Below, in pieces: positions 35,643-45,675 of a stretch of DNA of 64,000 bases (positions are counted from its first letter, which is position 1; every line of letters starts with the position of its first letter). A program made the position numbers and the translations under genes. Source of the stretch: an uncultured Roseibium sp. (GTDB lineage: Bacteria > Pseudomonadota > Alphaproteobacteria > Rhizobiales > Stappiaceae); NCBI RefSeq assembly GCF_947499295.1, contig NZ_CANMNP010000002.1, positions 124,001 through 188,000 on the forward strand, in the 5' to 3' direction. A model generated the notes under the pieces. That model worked only from the letters and a program-made list of their open reading frames with translations. It made no database searches and was not told where the DNA came from.

Positions 35643-37586
35643 GTGGACAGGATGATGAAGAGCCTTATTGCTACCGGTCTTGCATGGGTCGGGCTTCTTG
35701 TTGCAATGGCGAGTGCCGGTGCGGACGAAAGAATCCTGAATTATGTCTCAGACATAGAAGTTGCAGCGAGCGGCAACCTGACCGTGACTGAAACGATTAC
35801 GGTGCGGGCGGAAGGTGATCAGATCAAGCGCGGCATTTTCCGGGACATCCCACTGACTGCTAAGAGCGCAGGAGGGCGCAGCTACAGGGTCGGTTTCAAG
35901 CTGCTTTCCGTTATGCAGGATGGACGTTCAGCAGCGCATTTTACCAAGGAGAATGGAGCCGGGGTCCGGATCTATATCGGTGAAGAGAGCATCCTGCTAA
36001 GGCCTGGAACCTACACCTATACGATCCAGTACGAAACCGACCGGCAGATACGCTTTTTCTCATCTCATGATGAGCTCTATTGGAACGTTACCGGCAATGA
36101 ATGGGCATTTCCAATTGACGAGGCATCGGCACGCGTCGTTTTGCCGGAAGGGGTCAGGGCCACCGACTGGACCGGGTATACCGGTTTCTTCGGAGCAACC
36201 GGACAGGACTATTCGGCACAGCCAGGCGATAATGGCCATGAGATAGTTTTCAGCACGACGGCCCCGCTTTCACCTGAAGAAGGGCTGACGGTCGTGGTGA
36301 CCATGCCGGTCGGGTCTATAGCGCAACCAACCGGAACCCGGAAACTGCTGCAGATTGCCGGCGACTTCAGGACCGAGCTGATCGGCGGTGCGGGCGTATT
36401 GCTGGTGTGGCTCTATTACCTTTGGGCTTGGTTAAGGGCTGGGCGTGACCCGGCTAAGGGCGTTATCTTTCCCAGGTTCAAGCCACCGTCAGGAATGTCT
36501 CCAGCGCTTATGAGATATGTCTATAAGCGTGGTCTCGGTGGTGGTTGGGTGGCGCTGTCTGCAGCCTGTCTCAACTTGGCCGTGAAAAAGCGTTTGCGGC
36601 TTGATGATAGCGACGGTGACATGACGATCTCTCTGATATCGGAGGGACCGGAAGGCCGAAAGCCGGGCGAAGGACTGCCAAAGGGGGAAGCTGCTCTTGA
36701 AAAATGGCTGCATCGCAGAGACGCGCCACTCGCGCTGAATGAGCGGAATGGCAAATCGATCCAGTTGCTGGGCAGCACATTTACAAGTGCTATCGTCTCC
36801 GAGAACCACAACGTCTACTTCAGGAATAATGGTGGCTATCTTTTTCCCGGTGTTCTTTTGAGCCTTCTCACCATTGCAGGCCTGTTTGTGTTTGTTCCGG
36901 TTGCAGAGAACGAAAGGGAATTCCTTATTATGCTCCTTTTCTTCTCCGTATTTGCCACGGCGTTTGCCGCGGTCATCGGTCTGCTTGTCTTGGAGGGGGC
37001 TCGGCTGATCTGGAGATTGATGCTCACCTTCGCGATATTGGGCGTGGCTCTATTGGGCGCATCGCTTTTGGCGGGTCTTGTGACCGGCGCATTGGGTACC
37101 ATGCAGGCCGTTCCCGTCGTCGTCGCACTCTTGATTTCAGGAAATATTCTTTTCTTTTCCATAATCGGTGCGCCAACGCGGCAAGGTCGCGCCATGCTGG
37201 ATGAAATTGAAGGCTTGCGGCTCTATCTGACGGTTGCTGAAAAAGACCGCCTCAACATGTCAGGCGTTCCGGATATGAGCACGGTGCACTTTGAAGCGCT
37301 CTTGCCCTACGCAGTTGCTCTGGACGTTGAAAAACCCTGGGCCGAGGCGTTTGAACGCTGGCTTTCGAGCGCCGCCGGTTCAGCAACTTCCGCGTCCTAT
37401 AACCCTCACTGGTATTCCGGCAGAACCTTTGACGCCCATGATATCTCTAGAAGCGTCGGAGCTACTGCAAGCGCAATGGCAGGGTCCTTCCAGTCCTCAT
37501 TGCCTGCCCCTTCTTCGTCGAGCTCCGGTTCGTCCGGTGGGTCGTCTGGCGGCGGTGGCGGTGGCGGCGGCGGCGGTGGCTGGTAG
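35643..37586 (+). CDS. DUF2207 membrane protein with Gly-rich tail
   Basis: 647 residues. A signal peptide (about 1-27, ending ASAGADE) is followed by the extracytoplasmic DUF2207 domain, starting [26 protein letters not shown] and including the conserved GIFRDIP. Membrane helices lie near residues 240-260 and in a cluster around 400-510, with a cytoplasmic segment between. The protein ends in a Ser/Gly run finishing with eleven glycines and a tryptophan, a feature of LemA-linked DUF2207 proteins. GTG 35643 is the start here, with ATG 35652 or 35655 as alternatives. Partner of LemA; molecular role unknown. Confidence 0.9.
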   Translation: MDRMMKSLIATGLAWVGLLVAMASAGADERILNYVSDIEVAASGNLTVTETITVRAEGDQIKRGIFRDIPLTAKSAGGRSYRVGFKLLSVMQDGRSAAHFTKENGAGVRIYIGEESILLRPGTYTYTIQYETDRQIRFFSSHDELYWNVTGNEWAFPIDEASARVVLPEGVRATDWTGYTGFFGATGQDYSAQPGDNGHEIVFSTTAPLSPEEGLTVVVTMPVGSIAQPTGTRKLLQIAGDFRTELIGGAGVLLVWLYYLWAWLRAGRDPAKGVIFPRFKPPSGMSPALMRYVYKRGLGGGWVALSAACLNLAVKKRLRLDDSDGDMTISLISEGPEGRKPGEGLPKGEAALEKWLHRRDAPLALNERNGKSIQLLGSTFTSAIVSENHNVYFRNNGGYLFPGVLLSLLTIAGLFVFVPVAENEREFLIMLLFFSVFATAFAAVIGLLVLEGARLIWRLMLTFAILGVALLGASLLAGLVTGALGTMQAVPVVVALLISGNILFFSIIGAPTRQGRAMLDEIEGLRLYLTVAEKDRLNMSGVPDMSTVHFEALLPYAVALDVEKPWAEAFERWLSSAAGSATSASYNPHWYSGRTFDAHDISRSVGATASAMAGSFQSSLPAPSSSSSGSSGGSSGGGGGGGGGGGW

Positions 37587-37668
37587 CCAAACTTGACTTC
37601 ACCTCCGCAGAGGTTTGAATGAAATTACATCTCGGGCCGTCAGGTCTACTAGCTGTGCAGGGAATGCA

Positions 37669-38889
37669 ATGACTGGCGACGCACTGTCATTCGACGAATT
37701 CGTAAGTTTCAATCTGGCTATCCTGGTCTATTTCCTGGGTGTCAGACTGAACAAAAAAATCCCGTTCCTGCGCCACTACAACATACCGGAACCTGTCTCT
37801 GGAGGACTTCTGGTCGCCGCATTGGCGTTGATTGTCTATCTCGCCTTCGACAAGGCAATCGGGTTTTCGCTGCAATCCAGAGATTATCTGCTGTTTGTCT
37901 TCTTCACTGCAATTGGCCTGAATGCTCGATTTGCCGATCTGGCCAAAGGCGGCAAGCCGCTGTTGATTTTGCTCTGCCTGACCGTCGGCTACATGTTGCT
38001 CCAAAATGCTGTGGGGACCGGGATTGCAGCCGCACTCGGGCTGCCAACCGGGTTTGGGCTGCTTGGCGGAACGATCTCGCTTGTCGGAGGTCACGGCACA
38101 GCCATCGCCTGGGGGCCGAAACTGGTTGAAGACTATGGCGTTGTCGGCGCCGTTGAAATCGGTGCAGCGACAGCTACGCTCGGTCTCATTGCGGCGAGTT
38201 TGCTCGGTGGTCCGGTCGGCAATTATCTGATTGAACGAAAAGGTGCAAAGCCAGATCCGGACCGGCCGGAAGAAGCACCGATGATCGGCATTGAAACCGA
38301 GCGGGAAGCCGTTGCGCAGGTTACTCACACCGGACTTATGCGCTCATTGCTTGTCCTGAATATTGCCATTGCCTTGGGTGTTGGTCTTCAGGAAGCACTA
38401 GTGACCGGGATCGGTCTCGATTTGCCGATTTTTGTTTGCTGTCTTTTTTGCGGCATCGTTCTTTCCAACACCGTTCCATTGGTATTCAAGAAAATGACCT
38501 GGCCAGCCAGAAGTCAGTCGCTGGCCGTCCTTTCGGACCTGGCGCTGGGCATATTCCTGACCATGTCGCTCATGAGTTTGCAGCTCTGGACGATTGCAGG
38601 TCTCGCCGGGCCCATGATGCTTATCCTCGCGACGCAAATTGTGGTGGCTGCTCTCTTCATCGTTCTGGTGGTCTATCCGATGATGGGGCGGAACTACAAT
38701 GCAGCCGTACTGGGGGCAGGATTTGCCGGATTTGCCCTCGGCGCTACTCCAACGGCGATTGCCAACATGACAGCTGTAACCAAACGCTATGGCCCGGCCA
38801 CACAGGCGTTCTTGATCTTGCCTCTTGTGTCGGCTTTCTTCGTCGATCTTGCGAATGCGGCGATTATCATCCTGTTTCTTGGCGGATGA
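37669..38889 (+). CDS. gltS: Sodium/glutamate symporter
   Basis: 406 residues, about ten membrane helices, importing glutamate with sodium. Recognisable are LRHYNIPEPVSGGLLVA near the N-terminus, FFTAIGLNARFADL, the GGTISLVGGHGTAIAWGP re-entrant motif and the C-terminal ATPTAIANMTAVTKRYGPA, its counterpart in the second half. ATG 37669 is preceded by AGGGAATGCA; the frame is open to TTG 37615. It follows the LemA/DUF2207 pair after 82 bases. Confidence 0.94.
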   Translation: MTGDALSFDEFVSFNLAILVYFLGVRLNKKIPFLRHYNIPEPVSGGLLVAALALIVYLAFDKAIGFSLQSRDYLLFVFFTAIGLNARFADLAKGGKPLLILLCLTVGYMLLQNAVGTGIAAALGLPTGFGLLGGTISLVGGHGTAIAWGPKLVEDYGVVGAVEIGAATATLGLIAASLLGGPVGNYLIERKGAKPDPDRPEEAPMIGIETEREAVAQVTHTGLMRSLLVLNIAIALGVGLQEALVTGIGLDLPIFVCCLFCGIVLSNTVPLVFKKMTWPARSQSLAVLSDLALGIFLTMSLMSLQLWTIAGLAGPMMLILATQIVVAALFIVLVVYPMMGRNYNAAVLGAGFAGFALGATPTAIANMTAVTKRYGPATQAFLILPLVSAFFVDLANAAIIILFLGG

Positions 38890-38932
38890 TCGCCGAGGTG
38901 GCTGTGCATTGAGGCGTCAAAGGGAGTTGGAT

Positions 38933-40513
38933 TCAAGCCGCACTTGTTTTGCTGGTGAAGGGCAACCGTCCATCGGTCTGTGATTCCAATAGCGAAGCAG
39001 CGTTTTCGGCAGTTACTGCAGCTGCATAAAGAAACCCCTGGCCATAGTGACAGCCATTGGAGTTGAGGGCTTCGTGGACGTCATTTTCCTCTACGCCCTC
39101 GGCGACCGCATCGATATCGAGCCCTTTTGACAGCACGAGGATTGCCTCAACAATTGCCGCACACTGCTTGTCGACGAGCATCCTTTCCGTGAAGGACTTG
39201 TCGATCTTCACCTTCTGGATCGGGAAGTCACGCAAATAACTCAGACTGGAGTGCCCGGCCCCAAAATCATCCAGGGCAATGGAGACACCGGTCTCGGTCA
39301 GTTCTCCCAGTATCCGCTTAGCAGACTCAGGATTTTTCACCAAGGACGTTTCCGTGATTTCCAGGACGAGGCTCTTGGGAGGATAATCCGAGGCCTGGAG
39401 GATCGAATGGATCTGGTCCGGCAAGGCCGGGTCTTGCAGTTGCACGGGAGAGAGGTTGAAAGACAGGTAAAGGTCTTCCGGCCAGGTCTTTGCGACACTG
39501 CAGGCTTCAGCAAGCAAGTGCTGTGTCAGCTCTGAGATGATTCCGCAGTCTTCAGCAATAGGAATGAATTGCAGAGGCGGAACTTGTCCGAAGTCCGCAT
39601 CTGTCCATCTGGCAAGGGCTTCAAAGCCTGCGATACGACCAGATGTCATTTCCAGAATAGGCTGATAGTGGACTTTGACTTCCTTGTCGGCGATTGCCTT
39701 GCGCAAGCGCTGTTCCAGGAGTGTCCGATGCAGGATGGATGCATCCATATCGACTTCGAAGAAACGATAGGTCGAACGGCCTGAGGACTTGGCCCTGTAG
39801 AGCGCGATGTCGGCCCTGCGCAACAATTCCGTGATGGCGTGCCCGTCATGCGGATAAAGTGCAATGCCGATGCCGGACCCTATTGAAATCTGTCGTTCAC
39901 CGAATTCAAACCGGTCGTTGATGCGCGTCAGGAGCCGGCGGGCAAAGCCTGCTGCTTCCGACTTGTCCTTGAAGACAGGCGAAACAATTGCAAACTCATC
40001 GCCGCCGATACGGGCTACAATCCCATCCTTGCCGAGCGTTTCGGCCAGCCGGTCCGCAAAGCTGCGCAACAGCGTGTCGCCGAATGCATGACCATAGACA
40101 TCGTTGATCGGTTTGAACCCATCCAGATCAAGCATCATGATCGCGCGGAAACTGTCCGGTTTAAGGTCTCTGCTGAGGTCGCTGAAAGCCTCCAGCAACC
40201 TGCGGCGGTTGGGAAGCCCTGTAAGGGGATCGTGCTGCGCCAGAGCCAGGGCTTCACTATGTGCGGAGGAACGTGCTTTCAGTTCTTTGCGCAGACGGCG
40301 CGTTGCCCAGGTTCCAACGGCAAGTCCGACAAACGCGACGGCCAACAGGGAACTAGTGATGATCTTGAGGAGAAATTGATCGTTGTTTGTTTCCAGATTG
40401 AAAAAAATATCAGGAAAAATTTGCAAGGAAATAAAACTCGCAAGTACAAGTGCAAGTAATACAACCATTGATCGTGCCAGGTAACGGTTGTTCGCAACTT
40501 CTCGTTTTATCAC
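38933..40513 (-). CDS. GGDEF-EAL cyclic-di-GMP enzyme
   Basis: 526 residues. Two membrane helices (about 16-36 and 52-70) flank only some 15 periplasmic residues, so there is no sizeable sensor domain. The diguanylate cyclase domain (about 88-250) has an intact GGDEF (170-174) but no RxxD inhibition site just before it. The phosphodiesterase domain (about 268-510) keeps FEAL (297-300), the Asn in FNLSP, EITET, DDFGAG, KIDKSF and AEGVE, so it looks active. The start is GTG 40513. Which activity dominates cannot be read from sequence. Confidence 0.92.
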   Translation of the reverse strand: MIKREVANNRYLARSMVVLLALVLASFISLQIFPDIFFNLETNNDQFLLKIITSSLLAVAFVGLAVGTWATRRLRKELKARSSAHSEALALAQHDPLTGLPNRRRLLEAFSDLSRDLKPDSFRAIMMLDLDGFKPINDVYGHAFGDTLLRSFADRLAETLGKDGIVARIGGDEFAIVSPVFKDKSEAAGFARRLLTRINDRFEFGERQISIGSGIGIALYPHDGHAITELLRRADIALYRAKSSGRSTYRFFEVDMDASILHRTLLEQRLRKAIADKEVKVHYQPILEMTSGRIAGFEALARWTDADFGQVPPLQFIPIAEDCGIISELTQHLLAEACSVAKTWPEDLYLSFNLSPVQLQDPALPDQIHSILQASDYPPKSLVLEITETSLVKNPESAKRILGELTETGVSIALDDFGAGHSSLSYLRDFPIQKVKIDKSFTERMLVDKQCAAIVEAILVLSKGLDIDAVAEGVEENDVHEALNSNGCHYGQGFLYAAAVTAENAASLLESQTDGRLPFTSKTSAA

Positions 40514-40730
40514 TTGAGGAGCCTCAATACATCAAATTCTTTAATGCAGCTCGAGTTTCACATGCATTTCTTGAAGAAGAATGAAGCATTTGTCTGGAAA
40601 CACTCAATGCTCGTCAGAAGTACTTAGGATACGTTTGCCGGGAAAAGGGGTGACAAGAGGCTGCTGTCTTGCTAACGGACGCTCACACATGTCCGGTGAT
40701 GTCTCACCAATGCCAAAGGTCCGAAATTCC

Positions 40731-42818
40731 ATGCCCGATCTTCTGCTTGAGCTTTTCAGCGAAGAAATCCCAGCCCGTATGCAGCGTAAGGCGGCTGAAG
40801 ACCTGAAATCCCTTGTGACCAACGCTCTGGTGGAGGCCGGTCTGCCCTATGAAGGCGCCAAGGCATTTTCGACGCCACGCCGCCTGGCATTGCATGTGGC
40901 CGGTGTGCCGGTCGGATCAAAGGCGACGCGTGAAGAACGCAAAGGTCCGCGCGTCGGGGCACCGGAAAAGGCATTGGAAGGTTTCCTGCGCGGAGCAGGA
41001 CTGTCTTCAATTGATCAGGCTTCAATTCATAACGACCCGAAGAAAGGCGACTTTTACGTCGCCGTCATTGAAAAACCGGGCAGGACCGCGCTCGATATCA
41101 TTGGCGAGTTCATGCCGGGTCTTTTGAGAAATTTCCCGTGGCCAAAATCCATGCGCTGGGGAACTAGGTCGACACGTTGGGTCCGGCCTTTACACTCGAT
41201 CGTTGCAACATTTGGTCCCGAAACGGAAGAACCGGATGTCGTTCGCTTTGAATTTGACGGCATTCGATCAGGTCAGACCACACGTGGCCATCGTTTTCTG
41301 GCTGACAAGCCGTTCGATGTGCGCAGGTTCGACGACTATGCGACCGGCCTTGACAAGCACAAAGTGGTTCTGGAGGCAGACCGCCGCAAAGAAATTATTC
41401 TCAACGATGCCAAGGACCGGGCACTGGCGCTGGGACTTGATCTTGTCGAAGATCCTGGACTTCTGGAGGAAGTCGCGGGGCTTGTTGAGTGGCCCGTTGT
41501 TTTGACGGGTAGTTTCGATGACGCATTTCTGGAAATCCCAGATGAGTGCATCCAGCTTACGATCAAGGTGAACCAGAAGTGCTTTGTCATGAAGGACCCG
41601 GGAACGGGGCGACTGGCGAACCAATTTGTTCTAGTCTCCAACATTGTCGCGGAAGATGGCGGCAAACTGATTGTTGCGGGCAATGAAAAGGTCATCCGGG
41701 CCCGTTTGTCGGATGCCAGGTTCTTCTGGGAGACGGACTTGAAATCCAAGCTCTCGGATAATTTGCCGAAGTTGGGTGAAGTCAAGTTTCACGAAAAACT
41801 GGGCAGCGTTGGAGACCGGGTCAATCGACTGATGACTTTGTCGTCTCAACTCGCACCGATTGTCGGCGCCGACGACGCCAAAGCAAGGCGGGGTGCGGAA
41901 CTGGCGAAGGCCGATCTCGTTTCGCAAATGGTGTTCGAGTTTCCGGAGCTGCAAGGTCTGATGGGGCGCTACTACGCGGAGGCGCAAGGTGAGGACGCAT
42001 CGGTCGCCGCGGCAATCGAGGAACACTACAAGCCGCAGGGTCCAAGCGACACAGTGCCGACGGACCCGGTGGCGATTGCTGTCGCTCTGGCGGAAAAGCT
42101 CGACCTGCTCGCCGGCTTCTGGGCGATCGATGAGAAGCCAACCGGATCCAAGGATCCCTATGCACTTCGGCGCGCCGCCCTTGGCGTGATCAGAATTGTG
42201 CTGGAGAATGGCATTCGTGTCAGACTTGGCGAAGCAATCCTGTCAGCGGCTGGCTTGAATTCTGTCCCGATCAGCGATCCTGACGGTATGACGGAAGATC
42301 TGCTGGCGTTTCTCGGCGACAGACTGAAAGTTCACTTGAAAGACGAAGGGGCCCGACATGACTTGATCGACGCGGTTTTCGCGTTGGAAGGCCGGGACGA
42401 TCTTCTGATGGTGGTAAAACGTGTCGACGCGCTGGGTAAGTTCATTTCATCCGACGATGGTACCAACCTGCTTGCCGGGTATAAGCGCGCGGTAAACATT
42501 CTGCGTGCGGAAGAGAAGAAGGACGGAACACCGGTTACCGGAAAGCCTCATGCGGATCATCTTCAGGAGCAGGCCGAGATCGACCTGGCTGCTGCCATCG
42601 ACACGGCCCGCGCCGATGCGGCGAAAGCTGTCGCACACGAGGATTTCGAAGGTGCCATGGAAGCGCTTTCACGGCTACGCGCACCGGTAGACAGGTTCTT
42701 TGAGGATATTCTGGTCAATGCGGAAGATCAGGTCTTGAGAACCAACCGCTTGCAGTTGCTCGCCGAGATCAGGGACGCGACACACGTTGTCGCGGATTTT
42801 TCGAAAGTAGCTGGATAA
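40731..42818 (+). CDS. glyS: Glycyl-tRNA synthetase beta subunit
   Basis: 695 residues. It begins [18 protein letters not shown], the family N-terminus, and includes [19 protein letters not shown], an HD-like region and the C-terminal anticodon/DALR-type domain ([22 protein letters not shown]). It recognises the tRNA and is needed with GlyQ for Gly-tRNA formation. ATG 40731 is chosen because the conserved N-terminus starts there; the frame is open 50 codons upstream. A strong terminator follows. Confidence 0.96.
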   Translation: MPDLLLELFSEEIPARMQRKAAEDLKSLVTNALVEAGLPYEGAKAFSTPRRLALHVAGVPVGSKATREERKGPRVGAPEKALEGFLRGAGLSSIDQASIHNDPKKGDFYVAVIEKPGRTALDIIGEFMPGLLRNFPWPKSMRWGTRSTRWVRPLHSIVATFGPETEEPDVVRFEFDGIRSGQTTRGHRFLADKPFDVRRFDDYATGLDKHKVVLEADRRKEIILNDAKDRALALGLDLVEDPGLLEEVAGLVEWPVVLTGSFDDAFLEIPDECIQLTIKVNQKCFVMKDPGTGRLANQFVLVSNIVAEDGGKLIVAGNEKVIRARLSDARFFWETDLKSKLSDNLPKLGEVKFHEKLGSVGDRVNRLMTLSSQLAPIVGADDAKARRGAELAKADLVSQMVFEFPELQGLMGRYYAEAQGEDASVAAAIEEHYKPQGPSDTVPTDPVAIAVALAEKLDLLAGFWAIDEKPTGSKDPYALRRAALGVIRIVLENGIRVRLGEAILSAAGLNSVPISDPDGMTEDLLAFLGDRLKVHLKDEGARHDLIDAVFALEGRDDLLMVVKRVDALGKFISSDDGTNLLAGYKRAVNILRAEEKKDGTPVTGKPHADHLQEQAEIDLAAAIDTARADAAKAVAHEDFEGAMEALSRLRAPVDRFFEDILVNAEDQVLRTNRLQLLAEIRDATHVVADFSKVAG

Positions 42819-42840
42819 AATCTCCGATTCCTTTGTTGGA

Positions 42841-42867
42841 AAAGGCGGGCCGAGGCCCGCCTTTTTT
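42841..42867. terminator. Terminator between convergent glyS and MFS genes
   Basis: AAAGGCGGGC, loop CGAG, GCCCGCCTTT then TTT, 22 bases after glyS and immediately after the reverse-strand MFS stop codon. Stronger for the plus strand. Confidence 0.9.
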
Positions 42868-44102
42868 CATTCTGCGGCTTCCTGTGCCAGACGCTGCACC
42901 GGTTTTTCTTCGATGGGCCAATGGACGATGGCCGCAAAAATACCCAGTGCGATACCGCACCACCAGATTGCATCATATGAGCCAGTCTCATCATAGAGTT
43001 TGCCGCCCAGCCAAACCCCCAGGAATGAGCCAATCTGGTGAGACAGGAAGACAAAACCGAACAAGGTCGCCATGTAACGGGGACCGAACATCACGGCTAC
43101 CAGCCCGGATGTCGGCGGGATCGTTGAAAGCCACAGCAGCCCCATGACGCCCGCAAAGACCAAAACCGAAAACGGTGTGATCGGCAGCATGATGAAAGTG
43201 AAAATCGCAATGGAACGACCGATATAGATCAGCGATAGAAAGATCGGCTTCGAATAGCGTCCGCCAATATACCCGGCCGCCAAAGACCCTACGATGTTGC
43301 ACAGTCCAATCAACGCAATGGCCGTCGCGCCCCACGCCGGATCCAGGCCAAGGTCGGCAATATAGGGAGGCAGGTGCACGGTGATGAAGGCAACGTGGAA
43401 GCCGCAAACAAAGAAGCCGATGGTCAACAAGATGAAACCGCGGGTTCGGAATGCTTCGGCAACCGCGGCGCTCAGCTTCTGATCACTCGCCGGGTTTTGT
43501 TCTTGTGGCGGATCTGACTTGCCGCGTAACGCAATGGCCAGCAGCGGGACAAGCGCAACCAGGCCTGCGAAGACAAGCAATGTCTGTTGCCAGCCGATAT
43601 TTGCGATGAGCGCCCCTCCAAGAGGTGCGAACAGAAACTGTCCAAGCGAGCCGGAAGCCGTTCCAATTCCGAATGCGAGAGATCTTTGTTCGGGTGACAC
43701 CGCGCGTCCAAATGCGGCCAGGACAAGGGAGAAAGACGAAAACGCAATTCCAAGGCCGATCAGGACACCAGCAGAAACATGAAGGGCGACTGCGCTTTCA
43801 GCATCTATCATCATAAGCAATCCGCTGGCATAGAGCAGTGAGCCGAATGCCATCGTCTTCCAGGTGCCAAACCGATCGGATACCATTCCCGCGACCGGTT
43901 GAGCGATGCCCCACATGAGGTTTTGAATTGCAATGGCCAGGGCAAAAATTTCCCTGCTCCAGTCGCGTGCTTCCGTCATGGGTTGGAAAAAGAGCCCCAT
44001 GGCCGAACGCGGACCAAAGGAAAGCAGGGCAATCAGGCAACCGCAGGCAATGATCAGGGGAATATTGGGACCCGATCGGGGCAAGCTGGATGTGGCAGAC
44101 AT
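42867..44102 (-). CDS. MFS transporter
   Basis: 411 residues with twelve hydrophobic segments and the MFS loop motif GMVSDRFGTWKTM between helices 2 and 3. It resembles the oxalate/monocarboxylate-type or nucleoside-like MFS carriers (GLFFQPMTEARDWSREIFALAIAIQNL), but substrate cannot be told. ATG 44102 is preferred, with GAGGTGTCC just upstream, over the overlapping GTG 44108. A Cys/Gly-rich helix 7 region (FFVCGFHVAFITVHLPPYIADLG) is typical. It shares a 377-base divergent spacer with nadA. Confidence 0.88.
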   Translation of the reverse strand: MSATSSLPRSGPNIPLIIACGCLIALLSFGPRSAMGLFFQPMTEARDWSREIFALAIAIQNLMWGIAQPVAGMVSDRFGTWKTMAFGSLLYASGLLMMIDAESAVALHVSAGVLIGLGIAFSSFSLVLAAFGRAVSPEQRSLAFGIGTASGSLGQFLFAPLGGALIANIGWQQTLLVFAGLVALVPLLAIALRGKSDPPQEQNPASDQKLSAAVAEAFRTRGFILLTIGFFVCGFHVAFITVHLPPYIADLGLDPAWGATAIALIGLCNIVGSLAAGYIGGRYSKPIFLSLIYIGRSIAIFTFIMLPITPFSVLVFAGVMGLLWLSTIPPTSGLVAVMFGPRYMATLFGFVFLSHQIGSFLGVWLGGKLYDETGSYDAIWWCGIALGIFAAIVHWPIEEKPVQRLAQEAAE

Positions 44103-44398
44103 GGACACCTCATATCGTGAGTTTACGATAGGATAAGTGAGGGGTTGGTCATCGCAAAACGCGTATTTTTGATAGGTTGATCAATGAGCCGAATGTGTCC
44201 TGAAACGGATACAACTTGGCTGTCAGGTGTTTAGCTGGCTACTTGTCGCAGCGGGAGAATTGTTGATAACGCTCTGAAATCTAACAAGAATGAAATTTAG
44301 TTCCGGTTTTTGAGGAAAAACGATGGATTTGAGAGTAAAACAGGCCTATATAAACTCCGAAAGAGCAAAAGGGTAAGGGTCACCGTGCCCGTTTTCTT

Positions 44399-44429
44399 TT
44401 GCGAGATATATGCTCATATTGAGTATAAT
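44399..44429 (+). promoter_or_regulatory. nadA promoter overlapped by a palindromic operator (probable NadQ site)
   Basis: TATGCTCATATTGAGTATA (44409-44427) is a 19-base dyad: TATGCTCA and TGAGTATA are complementary except for one base, around TAT. Its right arm contains the start of TATAAT (44424-44429), a perfect -10, with TTGCGA at 44399 as a poor -35 19 bases away. A repressor here would block RNA polymerase. NadQ, whose gene is at 50282-51268, is the obvious candidate. The rest of the 44103-44479 spacer has no gene. Confidence 0.7.
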
Positions 44430-44479
44430 AGAGGGCGGGCAAAGTGCTTATGCAAGACCCGCGCATTAGGGAGGTCGCC

Positions 44480-45562
44480 ATGACCATCGCCCAGACATCT
44501 GCACCGGTCGGAACACCGATCGCAAATGGAACGACGGCATTGGAGCGTTTCGGGAAGATCGAACGCCCTGATTTGAGCTATACACCTGAAGTCGCGGAAG
44601 CGACCGCGCCGATCTATGAAAAGGTCAAGCACATCATCCCGGCCATTGAGTGGCCGGCCCTGGCTCCGACAATTCATGCGATCAATCAGCTTAAGAAGCA
44701 GCGCAACGCCGTCATTCTCGCACACAACTACATGACGCCTGATATCTTTCACGGGGTCGCGGACATTGTGGGTGACAGCCTGCAGCTGGCGATCGAGGCA
44801 ACCCGGACGGACGCCGATGTGATCGTTCAATGCGGTGTGCATTTCATGGCCGAGACTTCCAAGATCCTCAGCCCGGAAAAGACCGTACTGATCCCGGACA
44901 TGCGCGCCGGCTGTTCGCTTGCCGAATCCATCACCGGCGCGGATGTGCGCGCGCTTCGGGAACGAAATCCAGGTGTGCCGATCATCACTTACGTGAACAC
45001 GTCCGCAGACGTGAAAGCCGAATGCGACATTTGCTGCACATCCTCCAACGCACTGCAGGTCGTCGAGAGTTTTGGTGTCGACAAGGTTTTTCTGATCCCG
45101 GACAAATACCTGGCGGCCAATGTCGGTAACAAGACCGATGTGGAAGTCCTCATCTGGGACGGCGCTTGTGAAGTCCATGAACGCTTCACTGCCGAGGAAC
45201 TGCGCGACTACCGCAAGATCGAGCCGGGTGTGAAGATCATCGCGCACCCGGAATGCCCGCCGGAGGTTGTTGCCGAGGCCGATTTTGCAGGTTCCACGGC
45301 GCATATGATCGACTGGGTGAAAACCAGGCAACCGGAAAAGGTCATGATGATCACCGAGTGTTCCATGGCCGATAATGTTGCCAGCGAAACGCCCGATGTG
45401 GATTTCATTCGCCCGTGCAACCTGTGCCCACACATGAAACGGATCACTTTGGACAAGATCCTGGAGTCTTTGCTTGAGATGAAGGAAGAAGTCGTTGTGG
45501 ATCCGGCGATTGCGGAAAGAGCGCGGGTTGCGGTTGAACGGATGATCAACTTGAAAATCTGA
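44480..45562 (+). CDS. nadA: Quinolinate synthase A
   Basis: 360 residues. It condenses iminoaspartate with dihydroxyacetone phosphate to quinolinate, using a 4Fe-4S cluster. Motifs: [24 protein letters not shown] (residues about 77-100), [53 protein letters not shown] and [12 protein letters not shown]. The cluster cysteines are in QCGV, ECDICC and CNLC. ATG 44480 follows AGGGAGGTCGCC; GTG 44444 is rejected. First gene of nadABC. Confidence 0.96.
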   Translation: MTIAQTSAPVGTPIANGTTALERFGKIERPDLSYTPEVAEATAPIYEKVKHIIPAIEWPALAPTIHAINQLKKQRNAVILAHNYMTPDIFHGVADIVGDSLQLAIEATRTDADVIVQCGVHFMAETSKILSPEKTVLIPDMRAGCSLAESITGADVRALRERNPGVPIITYVNTSADVKAECDICCTSSNALQVVESFGVDKVFLIPDKYLAANVGNKTDVEVLIWDGACEVHERFTAEELRDYRKIEPGVKIIAHPECPPEVVAEADFAGSTAHMIDWVKTRQPEKVMMITECSMADNVASETPDVDFIRPCNLCPHMKRITLDKILESLLEMKEEVVVDPAIAERARVAVERMINLKI

Positions 45563-45675
45563 CCCGCTTCGGTCTAAACCGCATAAAGCGTTCTGCTCAG
45601 GATCGGCCGGCGTAACAAGCGATGGCCGATCCGGAAGCTTTTCGGGCCATGCCCAATTTGTTCCAGGAAGTTCCC

